From CAYPIE01 sp964410665 (lineage in GTDB: Bacteria; Planctomycetota; Planctomycetia; Gemmatales; Gemmataceae): a DNA stretch of 64,000 bases. The notes beneath the pieces are model-generated. The model searched no databases, was not told where the DNA came from, and worked only from the letters and a program-made list of their open reading frames with translations. The translations under genes and the position numbers were made by a program. The DNA is taken from the NCBI GenBank assembly GCA_964410665.1, contig CAYPIE010000001.1, positions 1 to 64,000 of the forward strand, written 5' to 3'. Shown here in pieces: positions 26,801 through 34,402 of this stretch; the stretch's first letter is position 1; every line of letters begins with the position of its first letter.

Positions 26801-27971
26801 GGCCCAGCCCGACCGTAATGGTCGTAAACCTTCACCACTGTCGATCAATGGGCGGTTGTTTGTCCAGGGACTTGAGCGGCTGATTGCCTTGGATGCGCAT
26901 AACGGCAGCATTCTTTGGTCGCTGGAGATTCCTCCCTTAGCCCGCTTCAATATGCCACGCGACTGTGGGAACTGGTGTGTCGATCCGGAGTTTGTTTACC
27001 TGAGTATTCGCGATCGCTGTTGGAAGATTGATGCCGCGACGGGCCAGGTCGTGGCCAAGTACTCCGTGCTGGAGGGGCCACGGGACTGGCCGTATGAGTG
27101 GGGCTATCTGGCCCGGGTCGACGAGCATCTGGTCGGTAGCTCGGTGAAGAAAGGAACGTCCCATACCAATTACTGGGGTGGTGCAAGTAGCGGTTGGTAT
27201 GATTCCCAGACAGGAGAGGTAACCTTCCCGGTTTGTAGCGATCAACTGTTCAGTCTCGATCCGGCGCGCGGCAAAACCCGCTGGACCTACCACAACGGGG
27301 TCATTCTGCACCCCACCATCAGCATCGCCGATGGCCGAGTCTTCTTCGTCGAATGTCGCCATCCAAAAGTTCTCGAGAGTGATACTCGTCGTGTCGGCTT
27401 GCCGGAACTGTGGCAAGAGCAACACCTGATGGCACTCGACTTGGATACCGGCAAGGTAGTCTGGGATCAGCCCATCGACACTGTCGATGGCACGGTGGTC
27501 TTCTACATGCTCCATGCCGAAGATCGCTTGGTAATCATGGCCTCCCAGAAACAGTATCACACCTATGCCTTCGACGCGAAGGACGGCCGCAAGCTTTGGG
27601 AGACGACTTTTGCTTGGCAAAACGGCGACCATGGTGGACACATGTCGCGACCAGCCGTGGTTGGAGGCAAGGTCTATGTCCGGCCCCGCGTCCTTGATCT
27701 GGCCAGCGGCAAGCTTCTTCCAGAAACCCTGCCGAAAGGGGGGTGTGGTACCTACGCATGCAGTATCAACACGCTAATCTTCCGCGCCGGCGAAGTCACC
27801 GTTTGGGATCGTGATGCCGCGACCGCTAGTAAGTGGACCCGGTTGCGACCCGATTGCTGGCTGAGCACCATTCCTGCTTGCGGACTGGTGCTGTCGCCAG
27901 AGGGTGGCGGGGGCTGTAGCTGTGGTTCGTGGATGGAAACCTCGCTGGCGTTCCGCCCCAAGAATCGCTAA
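23856..27971 (+). CDS. PQQ-propeller/LamG/Fn3-like/methyltransferase fusion protein
   Basis: 1371 residues. A signal peptide (WTVLLVVCLWASHAHA) precedes DWPTYRHDNFRSGKTPE, the usual opening of PQQ-binding-like (BamB/quinoprotein) propellers. Order: propeller repeats to about 430 (e.g. VHCLNAETGAEEWVY, FGSDDGAAYCVEATTGQLVW); LamG/concanavalin-like domain about 444-661 (WYFVAGTYDGQTLKLYVDGK); an Fn3-like purple-acid-phosphatase-type segment about 676-765; a class I SAM methyltransferase about 785-925 with motif I LVLGCGQGQLAYELA and VIGVDTDPARVAHARRLL; then more propeller blades from about 990 (LIALDAHNGSILW) to the end (SWMETSLAF). A SAM-type domain in an apparently exported protein is odd, since SAM is cytoplasmic. 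It leads a group with the next three genes. Related planctomycete proteins are probably annotated only as PQQ-binding-like. Confidence 0.85.
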   Translation: MEFERTRRPHWTVLLVVCLWASHAHATDWPTYRHDNFRSGKTPESVEADRLQPQWTYHAPGVPQRAWAGPAKWDAYAGIRGLRSMRNYDPVFHMIAVGGRIYFGSTVDDAVHCLNAETGAEEWVYITDGPVRIAPAFHDGKLYFGSDDGAAYCVEATTGQLVWKFRPIEAGRLILHQGKFIPMAPIRTGILVDAGTAYFAAGLFPWDASYLCAVDADSGKVEGEGRFVRQLEQVTFEGPLLCSLTSLIAPQGRVPPILFERKTGAKWKQLSGGGGSFVLVTDDDRVLHGPGNKTGWITDSNVKGAAKLAAFQGANAIVVHGDVSYVLGDTQLSAIDRKSKKPIWTTPCEHPYDLILAGDTLFAGGLDEVAAFRAGTGELIARYPVLGKAQGLVVADGGLFIATDEGKVACLRPGEKRAPKAAQKTAPVEGEAPLAPIEEVKEQGLLGRWVFQRNALVRGHFVDQAGTQNGMLKGHADFIRLGDREALRSDGSTTLVQIAGKHTEAKVPTRAFTAMAWVRVDQPKTWGSFIGAIQDNGDFERGFLLGYLEDHFGVAVCGKEGPARLTYLTAKTKFTKKAWYFVAGTYDGQTLKLYVDGKLEVTSNEPNGDIHYPPEAPFVMGAYRDKDEFFPLDGALHEVRLYDRALSATTIADLHTQTRDRFPKKPKELLAVEPQVGPYLQFTSPTMAIVTYQTEQPCATTLELRLGERRIQRHHDAAATTDHSVTLTGLRNDTQYEYLLRLPGDEQRTWSKVYECDTFFNYTLPPIDGKLDPYPDDAQSDKIRMAARAILQASDVQQGICLVLGCGQGQLAYELARQSGLKVIGVDTDPARVAHARRLLRQAKCYGTRINIYQVEALDRLPFTDAFANLVVSESMLTTGEMPAKFAEVANLVRPDGGVAYLGLLKQNREKLHRYAGTTEPSVTVDATGGWLKWTRPALPKSGVWSHLYGLPDNAAFAGEHLNGIHGVSDLEVQWIGRPGPRAQPDRNGRKPSPLSINGRLFVQGLERLIALDAHNGSILWSLEIPPLARFNMPRDCGNWCVDPEFVYLSIRDRCWKIDAATGQVVAKYSVLEGPRDWPYEWGYLARVDEHLVGSSVKKGTSHTNYWGGASSGWYDSQTGEVTFPVCSDQLFSLDPARGKTRWTYHNGVILHPTISIADGRVFFVECRHPKVLESDTRRVGLPELWQEQHLMALDLDTGKVVWDQPIDTVDGTVVFYMLHAEDRLVIMASQKQYHTYAFDAKDGRKLWETTFAWQNGDHGGHMSRPAVVGGKVYVRPRVLDLASGKLLPETLPKGGCGTYACSINTLIFRAGEVTVWDRDAATASKWTRLRPDCWLSTIPACGLVLSPEGGGGCSCGSWMETSLAFRPKNR

Positions 27972-27986
27972 TCCCGGAGGAATCGC

Positions 27987-29225
27987 ATGCGTCAATCTTG
28001 GTGGCTCAGTGTGGTGTGTTGCCTGATCGTGAGCGGAGTTGCTCTGGCCTGCAAATACACCATCCGCGATGTGGGCTTTGTCGACTTGGAGCCTGCCCCA
28101 TATCAGTTGCTCGTGGTGACGGCGACCGAGCGTCCGCAACTGGTGAAGGAGATTGAACCTCTGCTGCGTGATAGCAATGTGCAGCCGGTGTTTTGCCCGT
28201 TAGACCAACCTATTCCAGCGGCGCAGACCTACCTTGCCAAATATCGACTCGCCGACCAACCGCTTCCGGTGGCGGTCTTGGTCGGTCCCGGAGACCGATC
28301 GCGATTGATCCCTCTTGCCAAGGCAGTCGACAAGCAGGGTCTTGCCGACTCACTCAAGCCGATCATCACCTCACCCAAGCGGGAGAAGCTGCTAGAGGCC
28401 GCGATGGCTCAGCATAGTGTGATCCTCCTTGTCGAGGGTGAAAACTCCGCGATCAATCGCCAGGCGAGTCAGCTGGCGACTCAGGCCATCGAGGAGATCA
28501 AGGCGTCGTTGCCTTTCTTGCCCAAGCCGATTGCCAACCCTCCCGTTCTGATGACCATCACACCTGAGGAAGCCAAGGGCGAGGCGATCTTGCTCTGGAG
28601 TCTAGGGCTCGGCGATCGTGATCCACAGACCGCCACCTTGGCGGTGCTGTTCGGCCGCTGTCGTCGTCTCGACAAAGTGCTCACCGTGCCCGGAGGAAAG
28701 GTGGAGAACTTGCTGCGGCCTTTGCATCTGGTCGGGCAGGATTGCGAATGTAACCTGGATCGGGACTACATGCGTGGGCTGGTGTTGCCGCACCACTGGG
28801 ATGCAAGCGATGAGCAAGAGGCGGTACGGGCGTTAGGCTTTGATCCAGGCAATCCCTTAGTGCAGGCCGAGATCCGACAGATCCTAGCCAAGCGTCCTCC
28901 CCCGGGGCAGGCCGCACCCGCGGTGGGTATGGGGATCGTCCCTGGGTACCAGGAGTTCGACTTAGATGCTACTCCCGAAGCGTCCAAGCCGACCGAGACA
29001 ATCAACCGCTCCGAAGAAAGTCCACCGCCTCCCGCAACCATTCCCATGAGTAAGTTGGAAGCCGCCCCATCCGAAGACAAGGTAGTCGAGGACGGCACCG
29101 AGCACGTCGCGGCGGGCGATGCCCAAGGCATGGTGCGAATTCTGGGCGTGTCGCTCGCCATGCTGCTCGCCGTGGTGGTCGCCTTTGCGCTGCTGATTTG
29201 GATCCTCGGACGTCGTCGAAACTGA
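27987..29225 (+). CDS. Exported tail-anchored protein of unknown function
   Basis: 412 residues from ATG 27987, 15 bases after the fusion-protein gene, with GGAGG upstream. Signal sequence MRQSWWLSVVCCLIVSGVALAC; the Cys after ALA suggests possible lipidation but is not a canonical lipobox. Two alpha/beta segments read like thioredoxin-like folds without the CxxC (YQLLVVTATERPQLVKEIEP; HSVILLVEGENSA). A motif TATLAVLFGRCRRLDKVLTV and a CECNLDRDYMRGL patch with cysteines follow. A Pro/Glu/Ser linker leads to a C-terminal membrane helix (LGVSLAMLLAVVVAFALLIWIL) ended by RRR. It is thus a periplasmic protein anchored by its tail, beside an ABC exporter. I do not recognise the family. Confidence 0.75.
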   Translation: MRQSWWLSVVCCLIVSGVALACKYTIRDVGFVDLEPAPYQLLVVTATERPQLVKEIEPLLRDSNVQPVFCPLDQPIPAAQTYLAKYRLADQPLPVAVLVGPGDRSRLIPLAKAVDKQGLADSLKPIITSPKREKLLEAAMAQHSVILLVEGENSAINRQASQLATQAIEEIKASLPFLPKPIANPPVLMTITPEEAKGEAILLWSLGLGDRDPQTATLAVLFGRCRRLDKVLTVPGGKVENLLRPLHLVGQDCECNLDRDYMRGLVLPHHWDASDEQEAVRALGFDPGNPLVQAEIRQILAKRPPPGQAAPAVGMGIVPGYQEFDLDATPEASKPTETINRSEESPPPPATIPMSKLEAAPSEDKVVEDGTEHVAAGDAQGMVRILGVSLAMLLAVVVAFALLIWILGRRRN

Positions 29226-29285
29226 TTGGGAAGCAAACCCACCGATGGGGCTGGAATAGGTTGGGAGGATTCCCGAGGATTACCC

Positions 29286-30431
29286 ATGCAAACCTTGAGT
29301 TTGATCGTCAAGGAAGCTCGCCACCGCTGGATGACCTTTTCGTTAAGCATCCTCGCGGTGACAGCGGCTACGGCGGTGTGTGTTGGCTTTCAACTGCTCT
29401 GGAAGGCCTCGGCACGGGAGACCCGGCGGGTCACCCGCGACCTCGGCTTTAATCTTCGCCTGATTCCGCGTGAAACCGACCTGAGTCAGTACCTCTCTGA
29501 AGGGTATGCTCGACCGACTATGCCTGAGTCCTTGTTAGCACGGCTCCAGGTGAATGATCGGCTAAACTATAATCATTTGGTCGCCACGCTGCATCAGCCA
29601 ATTGAGGTCCAGGGCCAGCAGGCGATCCTCACCGGACTTGCCCCGGAGTACTGCCCGCCTGGTCAAAAGAAACCCCCCATGAGTCCGCTGATGCAGCGGG
29701 GTACCGCGCAGGTCGGCCACCACCTCAGCAATGCCTTGAACCTGGATCGGGGCGACACCCTCACCGTCAAAGGAGTCGGACTCGAGGTAGTGCGTGTGAT
29801 GCCGGAGGCAGGCACCCGCGATGACCTGCGGATCGTTACCAGCCTCAAAGATGCCCAAACGATCCTGGATTTACCCGGTCGAATCAACGAAATCCAGGCA
29901 ATCGATTGTTTATGTATGACCGCCTCGGAAAACCCTCTGGGAATTCTCCGCGAGGACATCGAAAGCCAGCTGCCCGAGGCCAAAGTGGTGCTCGACAGCA
30001 TCAAGGCCGATGCCCGAGCCAAGCAGCGGCAAATGATTGAGAACTATGCTGCCTTGGCCATGCCGATGGTCTTGGCCGTCGCGGCCATCTTGGTGAGTGT
30101 CCTGACCATGGCCAATGTGCGTGCCCGCACCAGCGAGATCGGCATCATGCGGGCCCTTGGCTTTGGCTCGACGACCGTCGCTGGGCTGTTTCTGGGCAAG
30201 GCGCTATGGTTCGGACTGCTTGGTGGTGTGTTGGGCTATCTAGTTGGCACTGCTCTGGCACTCGTCTATGGACCGAGCCTTTTTCCAGTCACAGCCAAGG
30301 CCATCCGACCGGATCGAAACCTGTTGTATTGGGCGTTGGCGCTTGCCCCGTTGTTTGCCATGGTAGCGACCCTCGTGCCAACGATGATCGCAGTTCGTAA
30401 GGATCCCGCTGACACCTTGCGTCAGGAGTGA
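29286..30431 (+). CDS. MacB/LolC-type ABC transporter permease (FtsX domain)
   Basis: 381 residues from ATG 29286 (MQTLSLIVKEARHRWMT); the frame runs back to 29226 without a better start. One N-terminal membrane helix (FSLSILAVTAATAVCVGF), a large extracytoplasmic domain of about 210 residues, then three C-terminal helices in the FtsX arrangement: VLAVAAILVSVLTM followed by RTSEIGIMRALGFGS, the typical ATPase-coupling helix, and two further segments. The layout is that of MacB/LolCDE mechanotransmission transporters, which drive periplasmic substrates rather than pump across the membrane. The ATPase gene follows at once. Its partners are probably the two upstream exported proteins. Confidence 0.9.
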   Translation: MQTLSLIVKEARHRWMTFSLSILAVTAATAVCVGFQLLWKASARETRRVTRDLGFNLRLIPRETDLSQYLSEGYARPTMPESLLARLQVNDRLNYNHLVATLHQPIEVQGQQAILTGLAPEYCPPGQKKPPMSPLMQRGTAQVGHHLSNALNLDRGDTLTVKGVGLEVVRVMPEAGTRDDLRIVTSLKDAQTILDLPGRINEIQAIDCLCMTASENPLGILREDIESQLPEAKVVLDSIKADARAKQRQMIENYAALAMPMVLAVAAILVSVLTMANVRARTSEIGIMRALGFGSTTVAGLFLGKALWFGLLGGVLGYLVGTALALVYGPSLFPVTAKAIRPDRNLLYWALALAPLFAMVATLVPTMIAVRKDPADTLRQE

Positions 30432-30436
30432 GGTTG

Positions 30437-31090
30437 ATGATCCAGGTTTCCAACCTTACCAAGCGTTACCATGGTCCCCTGGGCGAGGTGCGCGCGCTGG
30501 ATCAAGTCGATTTTCATGCCCAGGCTGGCGAGCTGGTTTGTATCAAGGGGCCGAGCGGCTGTGGCAAGAGTACGTTGCTGTTCATCCTAGGCGGATTGCT
30601 ACATCCAAGCAGTGGCCATGTTCAGGTCGCGGACCAAGCGTTGTACAGTCTGTCAACGCGACAACGCGAACGTTTTCGCGCTCGCACGGTGGGGTTTGTC
30701 TTTCAGATGTTTCATCTCGTCCCCTATCTGAGTGTCCTGGAGAATATTCAGTTGCATCGTCCGCTGGGCTCTCGAGCGGAAGCCGCGAGCTGGGTCGAGC
30801 GGGTGGGACTGAGTGATCGTCAGTGGCATAAACCGATGGCTTTAAGTGCGGGTGAGAAACAGCGGACGGCCCTGGCGCGAGCGATGCTCAACCGGCCACC
30901 GATTTTGCTCTGCGATGAGCCATCGGGAAATCTTGACCCGGCGAATGCTGCCAGCGTATTCACCTTGTTGCGGCAATATCGCGATGAAGGCGGTTGTGTG
31001 GTCGTGGCGACCCATGCGGCCGATGCCGATCAGTATGCTGACCGCATTGTCCAACTCGATCGCGGGAAACTGGCCCTGGCGACCGTCTGA
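30437..31090 (+). CDS. ABC transporter ATP-binding protein (LolD/MacB type)
   Basis: 217 residues from ATG 30437, with GGAG eight bases upstream; a GTG at 30428 overlapping the permease stop is possible. All ATPase motifs are present: Walker A GPSGCGKST, Q-loop FVFQMFHLVP, signature LSAGEKQR (the second residue of canonical LSGGQ is Ala here), Walker B ILLCDEPSGNLDP and the H-loop VVVATHAADAD. Size and motifs match the LolD/MacB/FtsE branch that powers FtsX-type permeases. It is cytoplasmic, works as a dimer with the preceding permease and closes this four-gene group. Confidence 0.93.
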   Translation: MIQVSNLTKRYHGPLGEVRALDQVDFHAQAGELVCIKGPSGCGKSTLLFILGGLLHPSSGHVQVADQALYSLSTRQRERFRARTVGFVFQMFHLVPYLSVLENIQLHRPLGSRAEAASWVERVGLSDRQWHKPMALSAGEKQRTALARAMLNRPPILLCDEPSGNLDPANAASVFTLLRQYRDEGGCVVVATHAADADQYADRIVQLDRGKLALATV

Positions 31091-31134
31091 GCGAGTGAGT
31101 GTGGAGAACCAATCTGATAGCATATATCTGTGAA

Positions 31135-31140
31135 TATAAT
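31135..31140 (+). promoter_or_regulatory. Possible -10 box before zinc-ribbon gene
   Basis: A perfect TATAAT inside an AT-rich stretch (about 31120-31160) between the ABC ATPase gene and the next gene, about 120 bases before its start. No good -35 box is seen, so this is tentative. Confidence 0.3.
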
Positions 31141-31258
31141 AGTATTTATTTTTCTTCTGGATCGATCCACACCGCGATCACGGCACTGCGCTTGGAAGCG
31201 ACTGGGTAGGGAGGTAGGCTAAAGAAGTTGTTTGCCGCTTACCTCCGGGAGGAGCGCT

Positions 31259-31606
31259 GTGCATCGAGACCGAATACTGGCGTTCCTGTTATCGCTGCTG
31301 CTGCTGCTCTGGGGTGGGACACGGCTGTACCGGTACATCACCGCCAAGCCATCAGCAGGGATCAGCACAAGGAACCCATGTCCGCGCTGCTCTCTTCCCT
31401 ATCTGGTGACGCCGGGATATGCGACCGAGTGTCATCGTTGTCGTCTCCGGATCGCTCTTTGTGTCAGCTGCGGTCGTGAGCTGGTCGGGCCGAAGGCAGG
31501 CTTTCAGGATCCCGACGGCTTTTTACTTTTGTGTGAAGAGCATTATCGCGAGGAGTGCATGTTTCTTGGCATCGAGCTCGAGCCCGACCGGTCACAGACG
31601 CCTTAA
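31259..31606 (+). CDS. Small membrane-anchored zinc-ribbon-like protein
   Basis: 115 residues from GTG 31259, directly after a strong ribosome site GGGAGGAG; the frame from 31232 lacks one. A single N-terminal membrane helix (ILAFLLSLLLLLWGG) is followed by a cysteine-rich domain: CPRC, then CHRC, then CVSCGREL, and a late CEEH and ECMF. The paired CxxC motifs suggest one or two zinc ribbons on a membrane anchor. I do not recognise the family. Its 3' end overlaps the convergent birA gene by 15 bases. Confidence 0.65.
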   Translation: MHRDRILAFLLSLLLLLWGGTRLYRYITAKPSAGISTRNPCPRCSLPYLVTPGYATECHRCRLRIALCVSCGRELVGPKAGFQDPDGFLLLCEEHYREECMFLGIELEPDRSQTP

Positions 31607-32359
31607 TGCCTGAATATTTTCCGGGACGAGCTGCCATGTCTGTCCGGTTTCGCTGACGAGCGTCACTTGATCAAAGCTCAAGGTTTGCACATAGCCCTGC
31701 CTGACCCCCCCCTCACGCAGCGTGGCTTCGACGCGTTGTCCCTCCAGCCCCAAGCCGGTGCGCCACCCATGCTCGATGGACGCTGGATCGCCGGTGAGGA
31801 GCCGTCCATAGGTTCGGTCGAGCTGGTCCAGCAACTGCCGGGCGACCGCTTCGGTATCGAGCCTCTGACCCGTGAGCATCGCCATCGAGCCCGCCCCGGG
31901 TAGGCCGGCTGCGGTAAACATCGCAGCGTCTTGATTGACATTCAGACCGATGCCGACCACCGTCCCCCGACCCTGCTCGATCAGGATTCCGGCCAGCTTC
32001 TGCTGTTCCACCAGCACGTCGTTCGGCCACTTAATCGTCGCGGCGAATTGGGTGAAGTGCGTGATCGTAGCCGCCACGGCCGCCGCTGCCCAGGCGGTGA
32101 GCATGACCGGCCGCTGAAGTGGCTCGGGCGGAAACAACAGCACCGAGAGTAAGACACTGGTTTTCGCCGGGGCTTGCCAGCGCCGGCCGAATTGTCCGCG
32201 CCCAGCCGTTTGTGCCTCGGCCAAGATGGCCGTCCCCGCCTGCGCGGGGTCGGCCGCGAGCTGAGCGGCCAGGTCGTTGGTGCTTGGCACCGCGTCATAC
32301 ACCAACACCTGCTGGCCCAGATGCTGAGTGGGTAGTTGCCATGTTGTCTCAGGCATCAT
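31592..32359 (-). CDS. birA: Biotin--[acetyl-CoA-carboxylase] ligase
   Basis: 255 residues from ATG 32359; GTG 32362 and ATG 32356 are also possible. Catalytic motifs: substrate loop TAGRGQFGRRW (usual GRGRxGR, here with Gln), IKWPNDVLVEQQKLAGIL with the adenylating Lys, and VGIGLNVNQ. There is no N-terminal winged helix, so it is a monofunctional class I ligase that does not regulate transcription. It activates biotin with ATP and attaches it to BCCP. It starts at the last bases of nadC (TGATG), so the two cofactor genes are coupled. Confidence 0.92.
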   Translation of the reverse strand: MMPETTWQLPTQHLGQQVLVYDAVPSTNDLAAQLAADPAQAGTAILAEAQTAGRGQFGRRWQAPAKTSVLLSVLLFPPEPLQRPVMLTAWAAAAVAATITHFTQFAATIKWPNDVLVEQQKLAGILIEQGRGTVVGIGLNVNQDAAMFTAAGLPGAGSMAMLTGQRLDTEAVARQLLDQLDRTYGRLLTGDPASIEHGWRTGLGLEGQRVEATLREGGVRQGYVQTLSFDQVTLVSETGQTWQLVPENIQALRRL

Positions 32360-33234
32360 CACGCATAGTCCAACCCGATATCCAGCGCAACCGCGGAGTG
32401 GGTTAAGGCACCGACACTGATGCGATCCACCCCGGTTTCGGCGATCCTTCGAACTGTGTGTAAATTGACGCCTCCAGAGGCTTCGAGCAAGATATCGGGG
32501 GCGTGAGCATTGCGAAGGGCGACGGCCTCGCGGAGCTGGTCAAAGCTCATGTTGTCGAGCAAGATAATGTCGGGGCGGTCCGCACACCGAAGCACCTTCT
32601 GTAGTTGCGTCAAGTCGTCGACTTCCAGGATGATGGGGACGCCGTCCCCATGGGCGTGGGCGCGACGGAGGGCTTCGTCAATCGCGTTGTGGGTACTGGC
32701 CAAGGCAGCAAGATGATTATCCTTGATCATGATGGCATCGTACAATCCAAAGCGATGATTGCTCCCCCCGCCCACCCGAACGGCATACTTTTCGAGTCGT
32801 CGCCAGCCTGGCGTAGTCTTCCGGGTGTCGAGAATGGCCACGTTGAGCCCCGCCACAGCATCAAGGAATTGCCGGGTAAGGCTGGCAATGCCCGAGAGAC
32901 GTTGCAGGAAGTTCAAGGCGGTTCGCTCCGCGCTGAGCAACGAGCGCATGGGGCCGGAGCACTGAGCCAGCGGTTGGCCCGGCTGGATACGGTCGCCGTC
33001 GCTTGCCAGCGGGTTGACGCGGAGGAGAGGATCCAGACTTGCGAGCGTCATCTCGACTAGCGGCATGCCGGCCACGACTCCCGCCGAACGGGCGGTGATG
33101 ACCGCCTGGCCGGGCCAGTTGGTGGGGAGCAGGGCCTGACTAGTGCGATCGCCGGCCGTTCCTAAATCCTCGGCCAAGGCCAGGTCAATCAGCGTTTGCG
33201 CTGCTTGTGTCTGTTCGAGAGTCAGTGGGGGCAT
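32359..33234 (-). CDS. nadC: Nicotinate-nucleotide pyrophosphorylase (QPRTase)
   Basis: 291 residues from ATG 33234 with GGAAGG upstream. It converts quinolinate and PRPP to nicotinate mononucleotide in de novo NAD synthesis, in the cytoplasm. Motifs: LDTRKTTPGWRRLEKYAV with the quinolinate-binding Arg/Lys, GGGSNHRFGLYDAIMIKDNH, EVDDLTQL, ILLDNMS, and EASGGVNLHTVRRIAETGVD for phosphate binding. Length and order are normal. Forms a two-gene minus-strand unit with birA; no nadA or nadB is in the window. Its start lies about 60 bases from the divergent enolase-superfamily gene. Confidence 0.95.
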   Translation of the reverse strand: MPPLTLEQTQAAQTLIDLALAEDLGTAGDRTSQALLPTNWPGQAVITARSAGVVAGMPLVEMTLASLDPLLRVNPLASDGDRIQPGQPLAQCSGPMRSLLSAERTALNFLQRLSGIASLTRQFLDAVAGLNVAILDTRKTTPGWRRLEKYAVRVGGGSNHRFGLYDAIMIKDNHLAALASTHNAIDEALRRAHAHGDGVPIILEVDDLTQLQKVLRCADRPDIILLDNMSFDQLREAVALRNAHAPDILLEASGGVNLHTVRRIAETGVDRISVGALTHSAVALDIGLDYA

Positions 33235-33292
33235 TGGGAAACCTTCCAGTGAGGCTTGCTTGATAACGCATTATACGGAGGAGCCAGCGGTC

Positions 33293-34402
33293 ATGAAGAT
33301 CTCCTGCATTGAGGCTTTTCAGGTCGATCTACCCATCCATGAAGGGAGTTACCAGTGGTCTGGCGGAAAGTCGGTCGCCGTTTTTGATAGCACCATCGTC
33401 GCCGTGAGCACCGACGCAGGACTCGTGGGTTACGGCGAAGTCTGTCCACTTGGGCCGGTTTATTTACCGGCCTATGCGGCGGGGGTCCGGGTCGGGTTGG
33501 CCGAGCTGGCGCCGCAGTTGATCGGGGAGGATCCGTGTCAGCTGGAGAAGCTCAATCGTCGCATGGATGCGGCCTTGAAGGGCCATCCCTATGTCAAGTC
33601 GGCCATCGACATGGCCTGCTGGGACCTTCTGGGCAAGGCGGCGGGCTTACCGCTGTGTACGCTGCTCGGTGGCCGCTATGCGGATGATGTGGGGCTGTAT
33701 CGGGCGATTTCTCAGGAAGCTCCTGTGGTGATGGCGGAGCGGGTCAAGCAATATCGCAGCGAGGGCTATCGCCGCTTTCAACTCAAGGTTGGCGGCGATC
33801 CAGATACCGATATTGATCGGATTGGAGCTGTGGCCGCAGTGCTCGAGCCCGGGGACAAACTGGTGGCCGATGCCAACACCGGCTGGAGTCAGCACGAGGC
33901 GATGCGCGTGGTGAAGGCAGTTTCAAACATGGATGTTTATATCGAACAGCCTTGTCTTCACTATGAAGAGTGCCTGTCAGTGCGACGGCATTGTCCGCTG
34001 CCGTTCGTGCTCGATGAAGTGATGGACCGACTGGCAATGGTGTGGCGCGGGCACGAGGATCAAGCGATGGATGTGGTGAACCTCAAGATCAGCAAGCTCG
34101 GTGGCTTGACCCGGACACGCCAGGTGCGTGATCTGTGCATCGAGCTGGGGCTGGCCATGACTTTGGAGGACAGTTGGGGAGGCGACATTGTCACCGCAGC
34201 GATTGCGCACCTGGCCCAGAGTACCCCGCCGGAATTGCACTTCAGCAGCACAGATTTTAATAGTTATGTTTCGGTGTCGATCGCCGAGGGAGCCCCACAG
34301 CGACAGTTTGGCCGGCTGACCGCGAGCACCGAACCGGGGCTGGGTGTCACCCCCCGTCTTGAGGTACTTGGCCCCGCGGTGCTACGCGTTCCCACGGCTT
34401 AG
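33293..34402 (+). CDS. Enolase-superfamily enzyme, possible hydroxyproline dehydratase/epimerase
   Basis: 369 residues from ATG 33293, with GGAGGAG nine bases upstream; the frame continues back into the divergent nadC gene without a better start. Mandelate racemase/muconate lactonising fold: FQLKVGG with a catalytic Lys, metal ligands in VADANTGW, YIEQPC and VLDEVMD, and the second Lys in VNLKISKLGG, then EDSWGGDIVTAAIAHLA. The SWGGD block and overall motif run resemble cis-3-hydroxy-L-proline dehydratases and proline-betaine epimerases, but exact substrate is uncertain; dipeptide epimerase is an alternative. Stands alone. Its stop overlaps the convergent pyruvate-kinase-like gene by four bases. 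Confidence 0.8.
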   Translation: MKISCIEAFQVDLPIHEGSYQWSGGKSVAVFDSTIVAVSTDAGLVGYGEVCPLGPVYLPAYAAGVRVGLAELAPQLIGEDPCQLEKLNRRMDAALKGHPYVKSAIDMACWDLLGKAAGLPLCTLLGGRYADDVGLYRAISQEAPVVMAERVKQYRSEGYRRFQLKVGGDPDTDIDRIGAVAAVLEPGDKLVADANTGWSQHEAMRVVKAVSNMDVYIEQPCLHYEECLSVRRHCPLPFVLDEVMDRLAMVWRGHEDQAMDVVNLKISKLGGLTRTRQVRDLCIELGLAMTLEDSWGGDIVTAAIAHLAQSTPPELHFSSTDFNSYVSVSIAEGAPQRQFGRLTASTEPGLGVTPRLEVLGPAVLRVPTA

